Positions 8,551 to 16,810 of a stretch of DNA of 39,849 nt are shown piece after piece. Location: the NCBI RefSeq assembly GCF_024509035.1, contig NZ_JANINT010000113.1, positions 1 to 39,849 of the forward strand, given 5' to 3'. The position numbers and the translations under genes are program-made. Position 1 is the stretch's first letter. Each line of letters starts with the position of its first letter. Source of the stretch: Nocardioides sp. GTDB lineage: Bacteria > Actinomycetota > Actinomycetes > Propionibacteriales > Nocardioidaceae. The notes below the pieces were generated by a model. That model searched no databases. It had not been told where the DNA came from and worked only from the letters and a program-made list of their open reading frames with translations.

Positions 8551-9783
8551 GTGAAGAGGCAGCTTCCCCGCCGGCGCGACCTCGCCCCCCTGCTGCGGTT
8601 CCGTACGCCGGAGCTCTCCGCCAAGCAGCGGCGCCTGCGCGACGCCCTGACGATCGAGGACCTGCGGGTCGCAGCGAAGCGGCGCACCCCGCGGGCACCG
8701 TTCGACTACACCGACGGCGCGGCGGACGGCGAGGTGTCACTGGCCCGGGCCCGGCAGGCGTTCCGCGACGTGCAGTTCAACCCCGGGGTGCTGCGCGACG
8801 TCGCGACGGTCGACACCTCCCGTGAGGTGCTGGGTCGACGGGCGGCTCTGCCGTTCGGGATCGCGCCCACCGGGTTCACCCGGATGATGCACGCCGAGGG
8901 GGAGGTCGCCGGCGCGAGCGCTGCCGCCGCGGCCGGCATCCCGTTCGCCCTGTCCACGATGGGCACCACCTCGATCGAGGACGTCGCCGCGGCCGCGCCC
9001 GGTGGGCGCCACTGGTTCCAGCTGTACATGTGGAAGGACCGCGACCGGTCGATGGCGCTGGTCGAGCGCGCCGCGCGGGCCGGGTACGACACGCTGCTGG
9101 TCACCGTCGACGTCCCGGTCGCGGGTGCCCGGCTGCGCGACGTGCGCAACGGCATGACGATCCCGCCCACGCTCACCCCGCGCACGGTCCTCAACGCGAT
9201 CCCGCGTCCGGGATGGTGGTTCGACTTCCTCACCACCGAGCCGCTGGCGTTCGCCTCGCTCGACTCCTGGTCGGGGACGGTGGCCGACCTGCTCGACACG
9301 ATGTTCGACCCGACGGTGACGTTCGAGGACCTCTCCTGGATCAAGGAGCAGTGGCCCGGCCGGGTCGTCGTCAAGGGCGTGCAGTCGGTCGACGACGCCC
9401 GCCGGGTCACCGACCTCGGCGCGGACGCCGTGCTGCTCTCCAACCACGGCGGGCGCCAGCTCGACCGGGCGCCGGTGCCGTTCCACCTGCTGCCCGACGT
9501 CGTCGCGGCCGTGGGCGACCGGGTCGAGGTGCACCTCGACACCGGCATCATGTCCGGCCAGGACGTCGTGGCCGCGCTCGCCCACGGCGCCCGGTTCACG
9601 ATGGTCGGCCGGGCCTACCTCTACGGTCTGATGGCGGGCGGACGCGACGGCGTCGACCGCGCGCTCGAGATCCTGCGCGGCCAGGTGGAGCGGACGATGC
9701 GACTGCTGGGCGTGCAGTCGCTCGACGAGCTGGAGCCGGGACACGTGACCCAGCTCGAGCGGCTGGTGCCGCGGCGGCGCTGA
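8551..9783 (+). CDS. FMN-dependent alpha-hydroxy-acid oxidase / L-lactate dehydrogenase-like
   Basis: 410-residue TIM-barrel flavoenzyme oxidising L-2-hydroxy acids such as lactate. It has [11 protein letters not shown] near the N-terminus, [25 protein letters not shown], the FMN-contacting lysine in VVVKGV, and the catalytic His in SNHGGRQLD. The second phosphate-binding segment reads [18 protein letters not shown], with Met where glycolate oxidase-type enzymes have Arg (DGGIR). The GTG at 8551 is used; the upstream in-frame extension to 8392 runs through the divergent gene's start. Divergent from the glutamate-synthase-like gene with 64 bp between them. The substrate is inferred only at family level. 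Confidence 0.9.
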   Translation: MKRQLPRRRDLAPLLRFRTPELSAKQRRLRDALTIEDLRVAAKRRTPRAPFDYTDGAADGEVSLARARQAFRDVQFNPGVLRDVATVDTSREVLGRRAALPFGIAPTGFTRMMHAEGEVAGASAAAAAGIPFALSTMGTTSIEDVAAAAPGGRHWFQLYMWKDRDRSMALVERAARAGYDTLLVTVDVPVAGARLRDVRNGMTIPPTLTPRTVLNAIPRPGWWFDFLTTEPLAFASLDSWSGTVADLLDTMFDPTVTFEDLSWIKEQWPGRVVVKGVQSVDDARRVTDLGADAVLLSNHGGRQLDRAPVPFHLLPDVVAAVGDRVEVHLDTGIMSGQDVVAALAHGARFTMVGRAYLYGLMAGGRDGVDRALEILRGQVERTMRLLGVQSLDELEPGHVTQLERLVPRRR

Positions 9784-9842
9784 TCGGGGACGGCCGGCGC
9801 CGCTGCGTGACGCCGGTCACCCGCGAGTGACGGACGCCACGC

Positions 9843-9858
9843 GAGGTCGTTGGACCTC
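9843..9858 (+). promoter_or_regulatory. Hairpin covering the ribosome-binding region of the CocE-type gene
   Basis: GAGGTC (9843-9848) pairs with GACCTC (9853-9858) around GTTG, ending 2 nt before the ATG at 9861. The only purine-rich ribosome-binding candidate (GAGG) is inside the stem. A looser GTCAC-GTGAC pair (9816-9820, 9827-9831) lies upstream. Confidence 0.4.
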
Positions 9859-9860
9859 AC

Positions 9861-11741
9861 ATGACCCGGTTCCGCAGGCTCAGCTGCCGACTCGCCGCCG
9901 CCCTCGTCGCCGGTGCCCTCCTGGGTCCGGCCCCGGCGATCTCCTCCGTCGTGCCCCGCGCCCACGGTGCGCCGGCCGTGCGGTCGGACTGGACGCCGCG
10001 CCCCGAGATCTACCCCGGCACGGTGACGCGCAAGGATCTCGCGATCCCGATGTCCGACGGCGTCGTGCTGCGCGGTGACCTTGAGCTGCCCGCCGACGAG
10101 AACGGCGAGCCGGTGCGCGGCCGGTTCCCGGTGATCGTCACGATCACCGCCTACAACAAGGCCGCCGGCAGCTTCAGCGGCGGGCTCACCGGCGGCAGCC
10201 CGAGCTACCTCGTGCAGCGCGGCTACGCCCAGCTCACAGTCGATGCCCGCGGGACCGGCAGCTCCGAGGGGCAGTGGGCGGCGTTCAGCCGCCGCGAGGA
10301 CAAGGACGCCGGCGAGATCGTCGAGTGGGCCCACTCGCGCACGCGGCCGTGGAGCAACGGCAAGGTGGGCATGAGCGGGCCGTCGTACCTCGGCATGAGC
10401 CAGATCTTCGCTGCGGGCTCGCGCCCCGCGGGACTCAAGGCGATCTTCCCGCAGGTGCCGGCCGCCGACGTCTACCGCGACGTCGTCGCCTCCGGTGGCC
10501 AGATCGACGTGGGCTTCATCCCGCTGTGGCTCGGCCTGGTGACCGGGACCAGCGTGGTCCCGCCGGCGGTCGCCGCGACCGACCCCCAGTCCGGGTTCGG
10601 TGCGCTCGTCGACCACCTGACGGCGGCCGCGACCTTCACGATCCCGCTGATGCTCAAGGCGCTCACCGGCGGCGAGGAGGCGTACGACGGGCCGTTCTAC
10701 CGCGACCGGTCCCCGGACCGCGTGATCGACCGGGTGCAGGTGCCGACGTTCCTCGTCGGCGGCGAGTTCGACATCTTCCAGCGCGGGACCCCGCTGCTCT
10801 TCGAGAACCTCGAGCGCCGCGGCGTCCCGGTGAAGATGATCATCGGGCCGTGGAACCACCTCGAGGGCTCCTCCGCCGCCGACATCGACCAGGCCGGCTA
10901 CGGCTCGCTCAGCGAGCTGCAGCTGCGGTGGTTCGACCGCTACGTGCGCGGCGTCCCCGACCCGACGCTCGACGCCGACATCCCGCCGATCACCTACTAC
11001 GAGCAGGGCAGCGGCCGCTGGACGCACGCGCGTGAGTGGATGGGCGACCAGCACGCCGAGACGTTCCGGCTCTCGGGCTCCGCGGCCGTGGGTGGCGGCA
11101 TCGGCGTCCTGACCCAGGGCGCGGCCGTCGACGGCCGCGCGATCGTGCCGCCGGTGCCGGTCTCCGGGCTGTGCACGCGTTCGACCGCGCAGTGGATGGC
11201 CGGGCTGCCCTCGACCGTGCTCGACGGGTTGCCGTGCTGGGAGGACAACGCGCCCAACGACAAGACCGGCGTGGTCTTCCAGACCGAGCCGCTCACCGCG
11301 CCCCTGCGCCTGCGCGGCCCGATCAACGCCCGGCTCTTCACCTCCAGCCCGTCGGGCGACGGCATGCTCTCGGTGTCGGTCTCCGACGTCGCACCCGACG
11401 GCAGCGTCACCCGCCTGACCGGCGGCTGGCAGGTCATCTCGCACCGCGCGCTCGACCGGGACCGCACCCGCTACCTCGACGGTTCGGTGATCCAGCCGTT
11501 CCACCCGTTCACGCGCGCGGCGAAGAAGTCGCTCGCGCCCGGAGAGGTCGCGCCCGTCGACGTCGAGGTCTTCCCGACGGCCGCTCGGCTCGCCCCCGGT
11601 CACCGGCTGCGGATCGCCATCCAGGCCTTCGACGCCCCGCACCTGCTGCCCACGGTGCCGGACCTGCCGACCACCCTGGTGCCGCTCACCGTCCGCACCG
11701 GCCCGCTGTGGCCCTCGGTGCTGACGATCCCGGCGCTCTGA
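9861..11741 (+). CDS. Exported CocE/NonD-family alpha/beta hydrolase (X-Pro dipeptidyl-peptidase-like)
   Basis: 626 residues. A signal peptide is clear: RRLSCR, a hydrophobic core AAALVAGALLGPAPA, and probable cleavage near HGA at about 36-39. The S15-type hydrolase domain (about 50-350) contains the nucleophile motif GPSYLG, the acid in GGEFD and the His in GPWNH, a complete Ser-Asp-His set. A C-terminal jelly-roll domain (about 380-626, XPDP C-terminal type: VFQTEPLTAPLRLRGPI, LRIAIQAFD) completes the CocE architecture. It is probably an extracellular esterase or acylamidase; the substrate cannot be read from the sequence. Monocistronic, followed closely by the TIGR03086 gene. Confidence 0.92.
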   Translation: MTRFRRLSCRLAAALVAGALLGPAPAISSVVPRAHGAPAVRSDWTPRPEIYPGTVTRKDLAIPMSDGVVLRGDLELPADENGEPVRGRFPVIVTITAYNKAAGSFSGGLTGGSPSYLVQRGYAQLTVDARGTGSSEGQWAAFSRREDKDAGEIVEWAHSRTRPWSNGKVGMSGPSYLGMSQIFAAGSRPAGLKAIFPQVPAADVYRDVVASGGQIDVGFIPLWLGLVTGTSVVPPAVAATDPQSGFGALVDHLTAAATFTIPLMLKALTGGEEAYDGPFYRDRSPDRVIDRVQVPTFLVGGEFDIFQRGTPLLFENLERRGVPVKMIIGPWNHLEGSSAADIDQAGYGSLSELQLRWFDRYVRGVPDPTLDADIPPITYYEQGSGRWTHAREWMGDQHAETFRLSGSAAVGGGIGVLTQGAAVDGRAIVPPVPVSGLCTRSTAQWMAGLPSTVLDGLPCWEDNAPNDKTGVVFQTEPLTAPLRLRGPINARLFTSSPSGDGMLSVSVSDVAPDGSVTRLTGGWQVISHRALDRDRTRYLDGSVIQPFHPFTRAAKKSLAPGEVAPVDVEVFPTAARLAPGHRLRIAIQAFDAPHLLPTVPDLPTTLVPLTVRTGPLWPSVLTIPAL

Positions 11742-11789
11742 GGGCATCCGGGCCGATGAGTACGGCGGCCGGACCGGGTCGGTCCGAGC

Positions 11790-12371
11790 ATGGAGACCAT
11801 CGACTTCGGACCGGCGACCACCGCGGTGGCCGCCCTCGTGCGCGGTGTGCGGGACGACCAGCTCGCTGAGCCGACCCCGTGCCCGGCGTTCACCGTCGCG
11901 GACCTGCTGGACCACCTGAGCATGCTGGCGGACGCCTTCGCCCGGTCGGCGCGCAAGGAGCGGCTGCCCGGCGACGGCGCCCCCGTCGTCGACGGGTCGC
12001 GGCTCCCCGAGGACTGGCGCACGGAGATCGCCACGCGGCTGGCCGCTCTCGCCGACGCGTGGCGCGACCCGGCGGCGTACACCGGAACGACCCAGGCCGG
12101 ACCGATCGAGATGCCTGCCGAGGTCGCGGCGCTGGTCGCGCTCGACGAGGTGGTCGTGCACGGCTGGGACCTCGCCCGGGCGACCGGCCAGCCCTACGAG
12201 CCCGACGTTCGTTCCGTCCTCGCCAGCCTCGCGTTCGCCGAGAGCTTCCAGGTGCCGCCCGACGTGCCGGGCGGCGGGCCGTTCGGACCGCCCGTCGCGG
12301 TGCCTGCGGACGCGCCCGCTCTCGACCGGCTGGTCGGGGCGACCGGCCGGGACCCGTCCTGGAAGCCGTGA
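11790..12371 (+). CDS. TIGR03086 family metal-binding protein (DinB/mycothiol-isomerase-like fold)
   Basis: 193 residues of the actinobacterial TIGR03086 family, related to mycothiol-dependent maleylpyruvate isomerase N-terminal/DinB four-helix proteins. Diagnostic segments are PTPCPAFTVADLLDHL near residue 30 and VVVHGWDLARATGQ near 115. These supply the His residues that bind a divalent metal in the superfamily. Many members are mycothiol-dependent transferases, but no substrate is known here. The start is 48 nt after the hydrolase stop, so co-transcription is possible. Confidence 0.85.
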   Translation: METIDFGPATTAVAALVRGVRDDQLAEPTPCPAFTVADLLDHLSMLADAFARSARKERLPGDGAPVVDGSRLPEDWRTEIATRLAALADAWRDPAAYTGTTQAGPIEMPAEVAALVALDEVVVHGWDLARATGQPYEPDVRSVLASLAFAESFQVPPDVPGGGPFGPPVAVPADAPALDRLVGATGRDPSWKP

Positions 12372-12376
12372 CGGAT

Positions 12377-12406
12377 TTCGTCGCGACGCACGCGCTCCGG
12401 TACTCT
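12377..12406 (+). promoter_or_regulatory. Promoter of tRNA-Ser(CGA)
   Basis: TTCGTC (12377-12382), 18-nt spacer, TACTCT (12401-12406), then 7 nt to the first tRNA base. The same hexamers, spacer length and leader length occur before tRNA-Ser(GGA) at 38325-38354 on the minus strand. Confidence 0.7.
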
Positions 12407-12413
12407 CTCCGGC

Positions 12414-12503
12414 GGTGGCGTGTCCGAGCGGCCTAAGGAGAACGCCTCGAAAGCGTTTGTGGGTGCAAGCCCACCGAGGGTTCAAATCCCTCCGCCACCG
12501 CCA
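12414..12503 (+). tRNA. tRNA-Ser (anticodon CGA)
   Basis: 90-nt class II tRNA. The acceptor GGTGGCG (12414-12420) pairs with CGCCACC (12493-12499), with discriminator G and an encoded CCA (12501-12503). The anticodon stem AACGC/GCGTT closes loop CTCGAAA, giving CGA (reads UCG). A long variable arm (GTGGGTGCAAGCCCAC) and the T-loop TTCAAAT fit serine. A perfect terminator hairpin follows. Confidence 0.97.
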
Positions 12504-12521
12504 GTGATGTCCCAGGACATC

Positions 12522-12557
12522 CGAAACCCGGTGAACCGACAGGTTCACCGGGTTTCG
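12522..12557 (+). terminator. Strong stem-loop terminator after tRNA-Ser(CGA)
   Basis: 16-bp perfect stem (12522-12537 with 12542-12557, CGAAACCCGGTGAACC) with a GACA loop, 18 nt past the tRNA 3' end. The distal arm carries TTTCG but no long T-run. Confidence 0.8.
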
Positions 12558-12672
12558 TCGTCCTCCGGTGGTTTGTGGGGCGCCCCGGTGGGCGACGAGG
12601 GAAGTACCAGGGCGCCGTCGACCGATGATCTTTCGAGGCGGTGCCACCTCTACCGAGCGGAGGACATCGGAC

Positions 12673-13896
12673 GTGGACGTCGGTCACAAGCTGAAGCAGG
12701 ACAAGGCGGAGAAGCATGCCGCCAAGCTGGCTTCGGCGCTCGCGGACGGTGAAGAGATCGTCTTCATGGGCATCTGCAACAACCTGAGGCCGACGGTGGA
12801 TCGCCTCATCGTGACCAACCAGCGGCTGCTGGCCGCCCACAGCATGGATGCGGCGCCCAAGTGGGAGTCGAGCCACACCCTGCTCCTCGACGTGGGCTTC
12901 AACCAGAAGAAGCAGACGGTCACCGTCCACACGGCCAACGGGGCCGAGCAGGTCTTCAAGATGGTGCGCCCCGAGGACCACGACACGATCCGCGCGCACC
13001 TCAACGCCTTCCGGTCCGAGCGCCTCGCGGGCACCGGCATCGCCGACGACGTGCGCAAGGACCTCGCGGAGAGCGCGGCGGCAGCGGCGGTGGAGGCCGC
13101 GGCGCCCACCACGCTCCAGGCGAAGGCCATCGCCGAGGGGTTCCCCGAGAAGCACCGCCACCTCGTCGAGCCTCTCCTGGCCCACCTGGACAGCGCTGCG
13201 CAGGCCGCTGCGCGCGGGGACGTCCCTGCGGAGGAACGGGCGATCTGGGACGGCAGGCAGCTGGCCAGGAAGGCGGGCCTGATCGCCGTCAAGGGACCCA
13301 AGTGGTACGACGAGCGGGTGCTGGAGCGTGCGCGGCGGGGGGACCTGCGACGTGGCGCTGACCTGCTCGGCATCGTGGGCGCGGACCTCACGATCATGAG
13401 CGATCGCATCGTCCAGCGGGGCAGGGCCTACGTCCTCGACGCGGACGTCCGCGCCTCCGTCGAGGTCGACGGTCAGATCCTGCAGTCGTCGCGCCCGACC
13501 ATGACCCGCATGGCCTTCGGCTCCATCCTCCCCGGCTCGGCCCTTCTCGTGGGCCTGGCGATGCCGAAGACGGAGACGAAGGACAGCCGACGGGCCCAGT
13601 TCATCCTCGTGCATCCCGCGTGGCGCATCGAAGAGCGCCTCGACCCCGACAACGCCCACCAGCTGACCGGACTGGCCGGCCAGGTCAACGCGATCGCCGA
13701 GAGCCGACAGCGCCGCGAGGCGTCGGCCGCCGCGAGCCAGGTCGCGGCACCCGCGACCCCGGAGGCGGCCGCGCGGGCGGAGACCTCCACGCCCGGTGGA
13801 CTGGCCGAGGAGTTGACGAAGCTCGCGTCCCTGCGGGACGCGGGCATCCTCACCGACGAGGAGTTCGCTGCCGCCAAGGCACGGCTGCTCACCTGA
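12673..13896 (+). CDS. SHOCT-domain protein with PH-like repeats, unknown function
   Basis: 407 residues. The GTG at 12673 has GGAGGA 8 nt upstream and is preferred to an extension starting at 12568 that covers the tRNA terminator region. Residues about 20-110 resemble bacterial PH-like domains (EEIVFMGICNN, VDRLIVTNQRLLAA, VTVHTANGAEQVFKM). A second short stretch (ADLTIMSDRIVQRGRAYVLDA, about 235-255) resembles the first strands of another such domain. The last 30 residues are a clear SHOCT motif (LASLRDAGILTDEEFAAAKARLL), a short C-terminal helical hairpin of unknown role found on many actinobacterial proteins. An Ala/Glu-rich linker precedes it. No membrane segment. Domain calls are by pattern; no biochemical role is proposed. 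Confidence 0.8.
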   Translation: MDVGHKLKQDKAEKHAAKLASALADGEEIVFMGICNNLRPTVDRLIVTNQRLLAAHSMDAAPKWESSHTLLLDVGFNQKKQTVTVHTANGAEQVFKMVRPEDHDTIRAHLNAFRSERLAGTGIADDVRKDLAESAAAAAVEAAAPTTLQAKAIAEGFPEKHRHLVEPLLAHLDSAAQAAARGDVPAEERAIWDGRQLARKAGLIAVKGPKWYDERVLERARRGDLRRGADLLGIVGADLTIMSDRIVQRGRAYVLDADVRASVEVDGQILQSSRPTMTRMAFGSILPGSALLVGLAMPKTETKDSRRAQFILVHPAWRIEERLDPDNAHQLTGLAGQVNAIAESRQRREASAAASQVAAPATPEAAARAETSTPGGLAEELTKLASLRDAGILTDEEFAAAKARLLT

Positions 13897-13909
13897 CGGC
13901 GACCCCGGA

Positions 13910-13983
13910 CCGAGCGGACGTCGACCGTCCGACCCGGCCCGCTCGGAGACTGGCCCCCGGGACCGCGCTGCGGAGCGGGGGCC
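13910..13983. terminator. Paired hairpins between convergent genes
   Basis: First hairpin: CCGAGCGG (13910-13917) with CCGCTCGG (13939-13946), enclosing CGGACG-TCGAC-CGTCCG. Second: GGCCCCCG (13952-13959) with CGGGGGCC (13976-13983). They fill the gap between the SHOCT gene and the convergent chemoreceptor, consistent with bidirectional termination. No T-tract. Confidence 0.5.
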
Positions 13984-13995
13984 GATCTCGTCGTG

Positions 13996-15636
13996 TCAAT
14001 AGGTGAAGCGTCCGACCTGCTGGCGCAGCTCGGAAGCCATCCGGGCGAGCTCCTGGGCGGCCTGGCTGGTCGAGTCCGCCGCGGTCGTGGTCTCGTCGGC
14101 TGCGGTGGCCACGCCGCTGATGCTCGCCGCGATGTGCGTCGAGCCGGTGGCGGCGTCCGCGACGTTGCGCGACATCTCGTTGGTGGTGGCGGTCTGCTCC
14201 TCCACCGCGGAGGCGATGGTGGCCTGGGAGTCGTTGATCTTGTTGATGATCTCGGAGATCCCGCCGATCGCGGTGACCGCGGCCTCGGAGTTGGCCTGGA
14301 TCGCCTCGACCCGGCGGCTGATGTCCTCCGTGGCGCGGGCGGTCTCCTGGGCGAGCTCCTTGACCTCGTTGGCGACGACCGCGAAGCCCTTGCCGGCCTC
14401 GCCGGCGCGGGCGGCCTCGATGGTGGCGTTGAGGGCGAGGAGGTTGGTCTGCTCGGCGATCGAGGTGATCACCTTCACCACGCTGCCGATCTCGCTCGAC
14501 GCGGAGCCGAGCTCGGTCACCGTCGCGGTCGTCTCCTCGGTCACGCGCACGGCCTCGGCGGCGATGCCGGCGGCGGAGGCCGCGTTGTGGGCGATCTCGC
14601 GGATCGAGGCCGACATCTCCTCGGTTCCCGCCGCGACCGTCTGCACGCTCTGCGAGACCTGCTCGGCGGCGGAGGAGACCACGCCGGCCTCGGTGGCCGA
14701 GCTGGTGGCCGACGCCGACATCTGCGTCGAGACGCTCGAGAGCTCCTCGGAGGCCGAGGACAGGGCGATCGCGTTCTGGTCGATCCCGCGCATCGACTCC
14801 TGCAGCGTGGTCAGCGCCTCGTTGAGGGCCCCGGCCATCTGGCCGACCTCGTCGCGGCTGTCGACGTCGAGCCGCTCCTCGAGGTGCCCGGCCGCGACCT
14901 TCTGGAGCACGGCCACGGCCTTGCGCAGCGGGTTGGCGACCATGGCGCCCAGGACCAGGGTGAGCGCGACACCCATCCCGATCGCCAGGGCGATCATGGC
15001 GATGATGAGCAGCCGCGAGGAGCGGTAGGCGTCCTGGGCCTCGGCGACCGCCCGGGCGGCGGCCTTGGTCTCCAGGTCCGAGATGGCGGAGATCTCCTCG
15101 GTGAGCGTCGCCGCGGGACCGGCGATGCTCTCGGCCCGGACCTGGTTGAACGTCGCCACGTCGTTGGCCGTGGCGGCGGGCAGGAGCTTGGCGTCGCGCG
15201 CCGTCCGGTAGGCGTCCAGCGCCTCGTCGATCGCAGCCAGGTGGGTGCTGGTGCCCGGTGTCGGGTCCGAGCCGCGGTACTTCGCGAGCAGGTCGTCGAT
15301 GGTCGTGTCGAGGTCGGAGACCTCACCCTTGAGCTTGTCCATGGCCGCGGGGTCCTCGGTGACCAGCACGTCCATGGTCGTGAAGCGCATGTTCAGCGTC
15401 GCCGCGTCCACGCCTGCCATGAGCTGGATGCTCGTGAGGTTGTTGCCGTAGACGCTCTCGAGGCGGTCCTGGGTCGCGCCCAGCCGGGTCACGCCGAGCA
15501 CGCCGACGGCGAGGACCACGAGCGTCATCACGGTGAAGCCCGCGGTGAGCTTCAGACGAGTGCTCAGGTCTCGGACGCGAGGGACGCCTCCGCGCCCGCG
15601 ACGTACCGGTGCTGATGAGGGGGTGGGGGTGCTCAC
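13996..15636 (-). CDS. Methyl-accepting chemotaxis protein
   Basis: 546-residue chemoreceptor. Start GTG ([10 protein letters not shown]) is chosen because GGAGGAGA lies 5 nt upstream; a TTG 15 nt earlier overlaps that signal. Order: TM1 (about residues 30-52), a periplasmic-type four-helix-bundle sensor (about 55-190, [11 protein letters not shown]...RFTTMDVLV), TM2 (about 205-230), HAMP ([22 protein letters not shown]), signalling domain with canonical tip [23 protein letters not shown]. The last residues ([10 protein letters not shown]) include no CheR-tethering pentapeptide. No che operon is adjacent, so signalling partners must lie elsewhere. Confidence 0.93.
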   Translation of the reverse strand: MSTPTPSSAPVRRGRGGVPRVRDLSTRLKLTAGFTVMTLVVLAVGVLGVTRLGATQDRLESVYGNNLTSIQLMAGVDAATLNMRFTTMDVLVTEDPAAMDKLKGEVSDLDTTIDDLLAKYRGSDPTPGTSTHLAAIDEALDAYRTARDAKLLPAATANDVATFNQVRAESIAGPAATLTEEISAISDLETKAAARAVAEAQDAYRSSRLLIIAMIALAIGMGVALTLVLGAMVANPLRKAVAVLQKVAAGHLEERLDVDSRDEVGQMAGALNEALTTLQESMRGIDQNAIALSSASEELSSVSTQMSASATSSATEAGVVSSAAEQVSQSVQTVAAGTEEMSASIREIAHNAASAAGIAAEAVRVTEETTATVTELGSASSEIGSVVKVITSIAEQTNLLALNATIEAARAGEAGKGFAVVANEVKELAQETARATEDISRRVEAIQANSEAAVTAIGGISEIINKINDSQATIASAVEEQTATTNEMSRNVADAATGSTHIAASISGVATAADETTTAADSTSQAAQELARMASELRQQVGRFTY

Positions 15637-15930
15637 GTGTATCTCCTCCAAGGCATGGCAGACGTGCTGCCGTCATGGCCATCCCGAGAGCGGGGGTCTC
15701 ACAGGCGGTGGCTCCGAGCCACCGCGGCCTCTCCACCCCCGATGTCGGCGACCGGGTGGCCCCGGACAAGTGATCCGGGCCACGAGGTGGCCAAGGACCC
15801 GGCGGGATCGAGGCGTTGGGCACCCGCTCGCGCACCGCCGTCCCGCACGGTTGGGGACCTTCTCCTCTGGCGGGTGGCCCGGGTGGGTGTCTCGCTGAGG
15901 AGACAGGGACGACGACACCGAGGAGGGACC
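15637..15930. other. Divergent intergenic region, chemoreceptor / DUF1876 gene
   Basis: 294 bp without a gene. It holds a perfect 9-bp stem GCGGTGGCT-CCG-AGCCACCGC (15705-15725) in the chemoreceptor leader. An imperfect palindrome around GTGGCCCCGGA and TCCGGGCCAC (about 15758-15785, loop CAAGTGA) could be an operator. No riboswitch consensus was recognised. Confidence 0.5.
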
Positions 15931-16200
15931 ATGCACACCCAGACCTGGTCGGTGGAGATCTTCATCGGGGAGCACGACGGCAAGACGCGCGCCGAGGCAC
16001 GGCTGTCGACCGAGCCCTCCGCAGCCACGCTCACCGGATGGGGCATCGCCCGGCTCAACCCGGCCGACCCCGAGGTGCCGGAGATCGGCAGCGAGCTCGC
16101 CGCCGCGCGGGCGCTCGCGGACCTCGCGCACCAGCTGCTCGAGACGGCCGCGGTCGACATCGGCGCGGTCACGCGCAAGCCGGTCCACCTCGCGCACTGA
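15931..16200 (+). CDS. DUF1876 (dsRBD-fold) protein
   Basis: 89 residues starting MHTQTWSVEIFIGEHDGKTRAEARL, the strongly conserved DUF1876 N-terminus. Members are small actinobacterial proteins predicted to adopt a dsRNA-binding-like fold. The C-terminal helix (ALADLAHQLLETAAVDI) is typical. The ATG follows GAGGAGGGACC, a good ribosome binding site. No function is established. It sits next to two DUF1918 genes, a combination I have seen in actinobacteria and that suggests a shared, possibly stress-related role (inference). Confidence 0.88.
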   Translation: MHTQTWSVEIFIGEHDGKTRAEARLSTEPSAATLTGWGIARLNPADPEVPEIGSELAAARALADLAHQLLETAAVDIGAVTRKPVHLAH

Positions 16201-16279
16201 GGCCGCGGCCTCCGTGCGGGCCCACCGCCCGCCGCTCCCGGCCCCTCACGCAGCGGGCCGGGTCGGCGGTCCTGTGCTC

Positions 16280-16486
16280 TCAGCCCTCGCCGCTCCGGTG
16301 CTCGAGGTGCTGGACGTGCGCGTCCGGGCCGGGGTAGGTGAGGGACTCGTGCCCGTTGTCGGCCCAGCGGACCAGGTACGGCGGGGCGCCGTCCTTGCCG
16401 CGGACCTCGATGATCTCGCCGTCGCGGAGCGGCTCGCCGACGTGGTTGCCCTGGATGACGAGTCGATCGCCCGTGGTCGCGTGCAT
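16280..16486 (-). CDS. DUF1918 protein, copy 1
   Basis: 68 residues, MHATTGDRLVIQGNHVG opening, then GEIIEVRGKDGAPPYLVRW and DNGHESLTYPGPDA. The pattern is a small all-beta SH3-like DUF1918 domain filling the whole protein. GGAAGGAG is placed 5-6 nt before the ATG. It shares about two thirds of its residues with the neighbouring copy at 16604-16810, and both face the same way 117 bp apart, so they look like a tandem duplication. Convergent with the DUF1876 gene. Function unknown. Confidence 0.88.
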   Translation of the reverse strand: MHATTGDRLVIQGNHVGEPLRDGEIIEVRGKDGAPPYLVRWADNGHESLTYPGPDAHVQHLEHRSGEG

Positions 16487-16603
16487 GGTGGCTCCTTCCG
16501 AGGTCGGTCCTGATCCGACGCTAGGAGGGCCGGGACCCGCCCGGGAGGGGAGAGGTGCCCGCGTGGACCGTGACCTTGGCCCCGGTGCACCGAGCGGGCG
16601 CGG

Positions 16604-16810
16604 TCAGTCCGGGCCGGGCGCGTGCACGAAGTGCTGGATCCAGGTCTCCGGACCCGGGTAGGTCAGCGACACGTGGCCGTCGTCGGTCCACCGGACGAGG
16701 TACGGCGGCGCGCCGTCGTCACCGCGCACGGCGATGATCTCGCCGTCGCGCAACGGGTCGCCGGCGCGGCTGCCCTGGACGAGCAACCGGTCGCCCTTGA
16801 TCGCGTACAT
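16604..16810 (-). CDS. DUF1918 protein, copy 2
   Basis: 68 residues, MYAIKGDRLLVQGSRAGDP, GEIIAVRGDDGAPPYLVRW, DDGHVSLTYPGPETW. Same length and layout as copy 1; differences concentrate in the first 20 and last 10 residues. AAGGGA lies 6 nt before the ATG. The 117-bp gap to copy 1 is long enough for a separate promoter. Function unknown; the SH3-like beta-barrel fold is inferred from the family. Confidence 0.88.
   Translation of the reverse strand: MYAIKGDRLLVQGSRAGDPLRDGEIIAVRGDDGAPPYLVRWTDDGHVSLTYPGPETWIQHFVHAPGPD

Noticed and set aside
9621..12647. 1008-residue minus-strand open frame
   Set aside because: Antisense to the hydroxy-acid oxidase, CocE and TIGR03086 genes and the tRNA; composition is Arg/Gly/Pro-rich as in high-GC shadows.
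13993..15615. 540-residue plus-strand frame opposite the second chemoreceptor
   Set aside because: Gly/Arg/Asp-rich shadow of a clear chemoreceptor; no recognisable domain.
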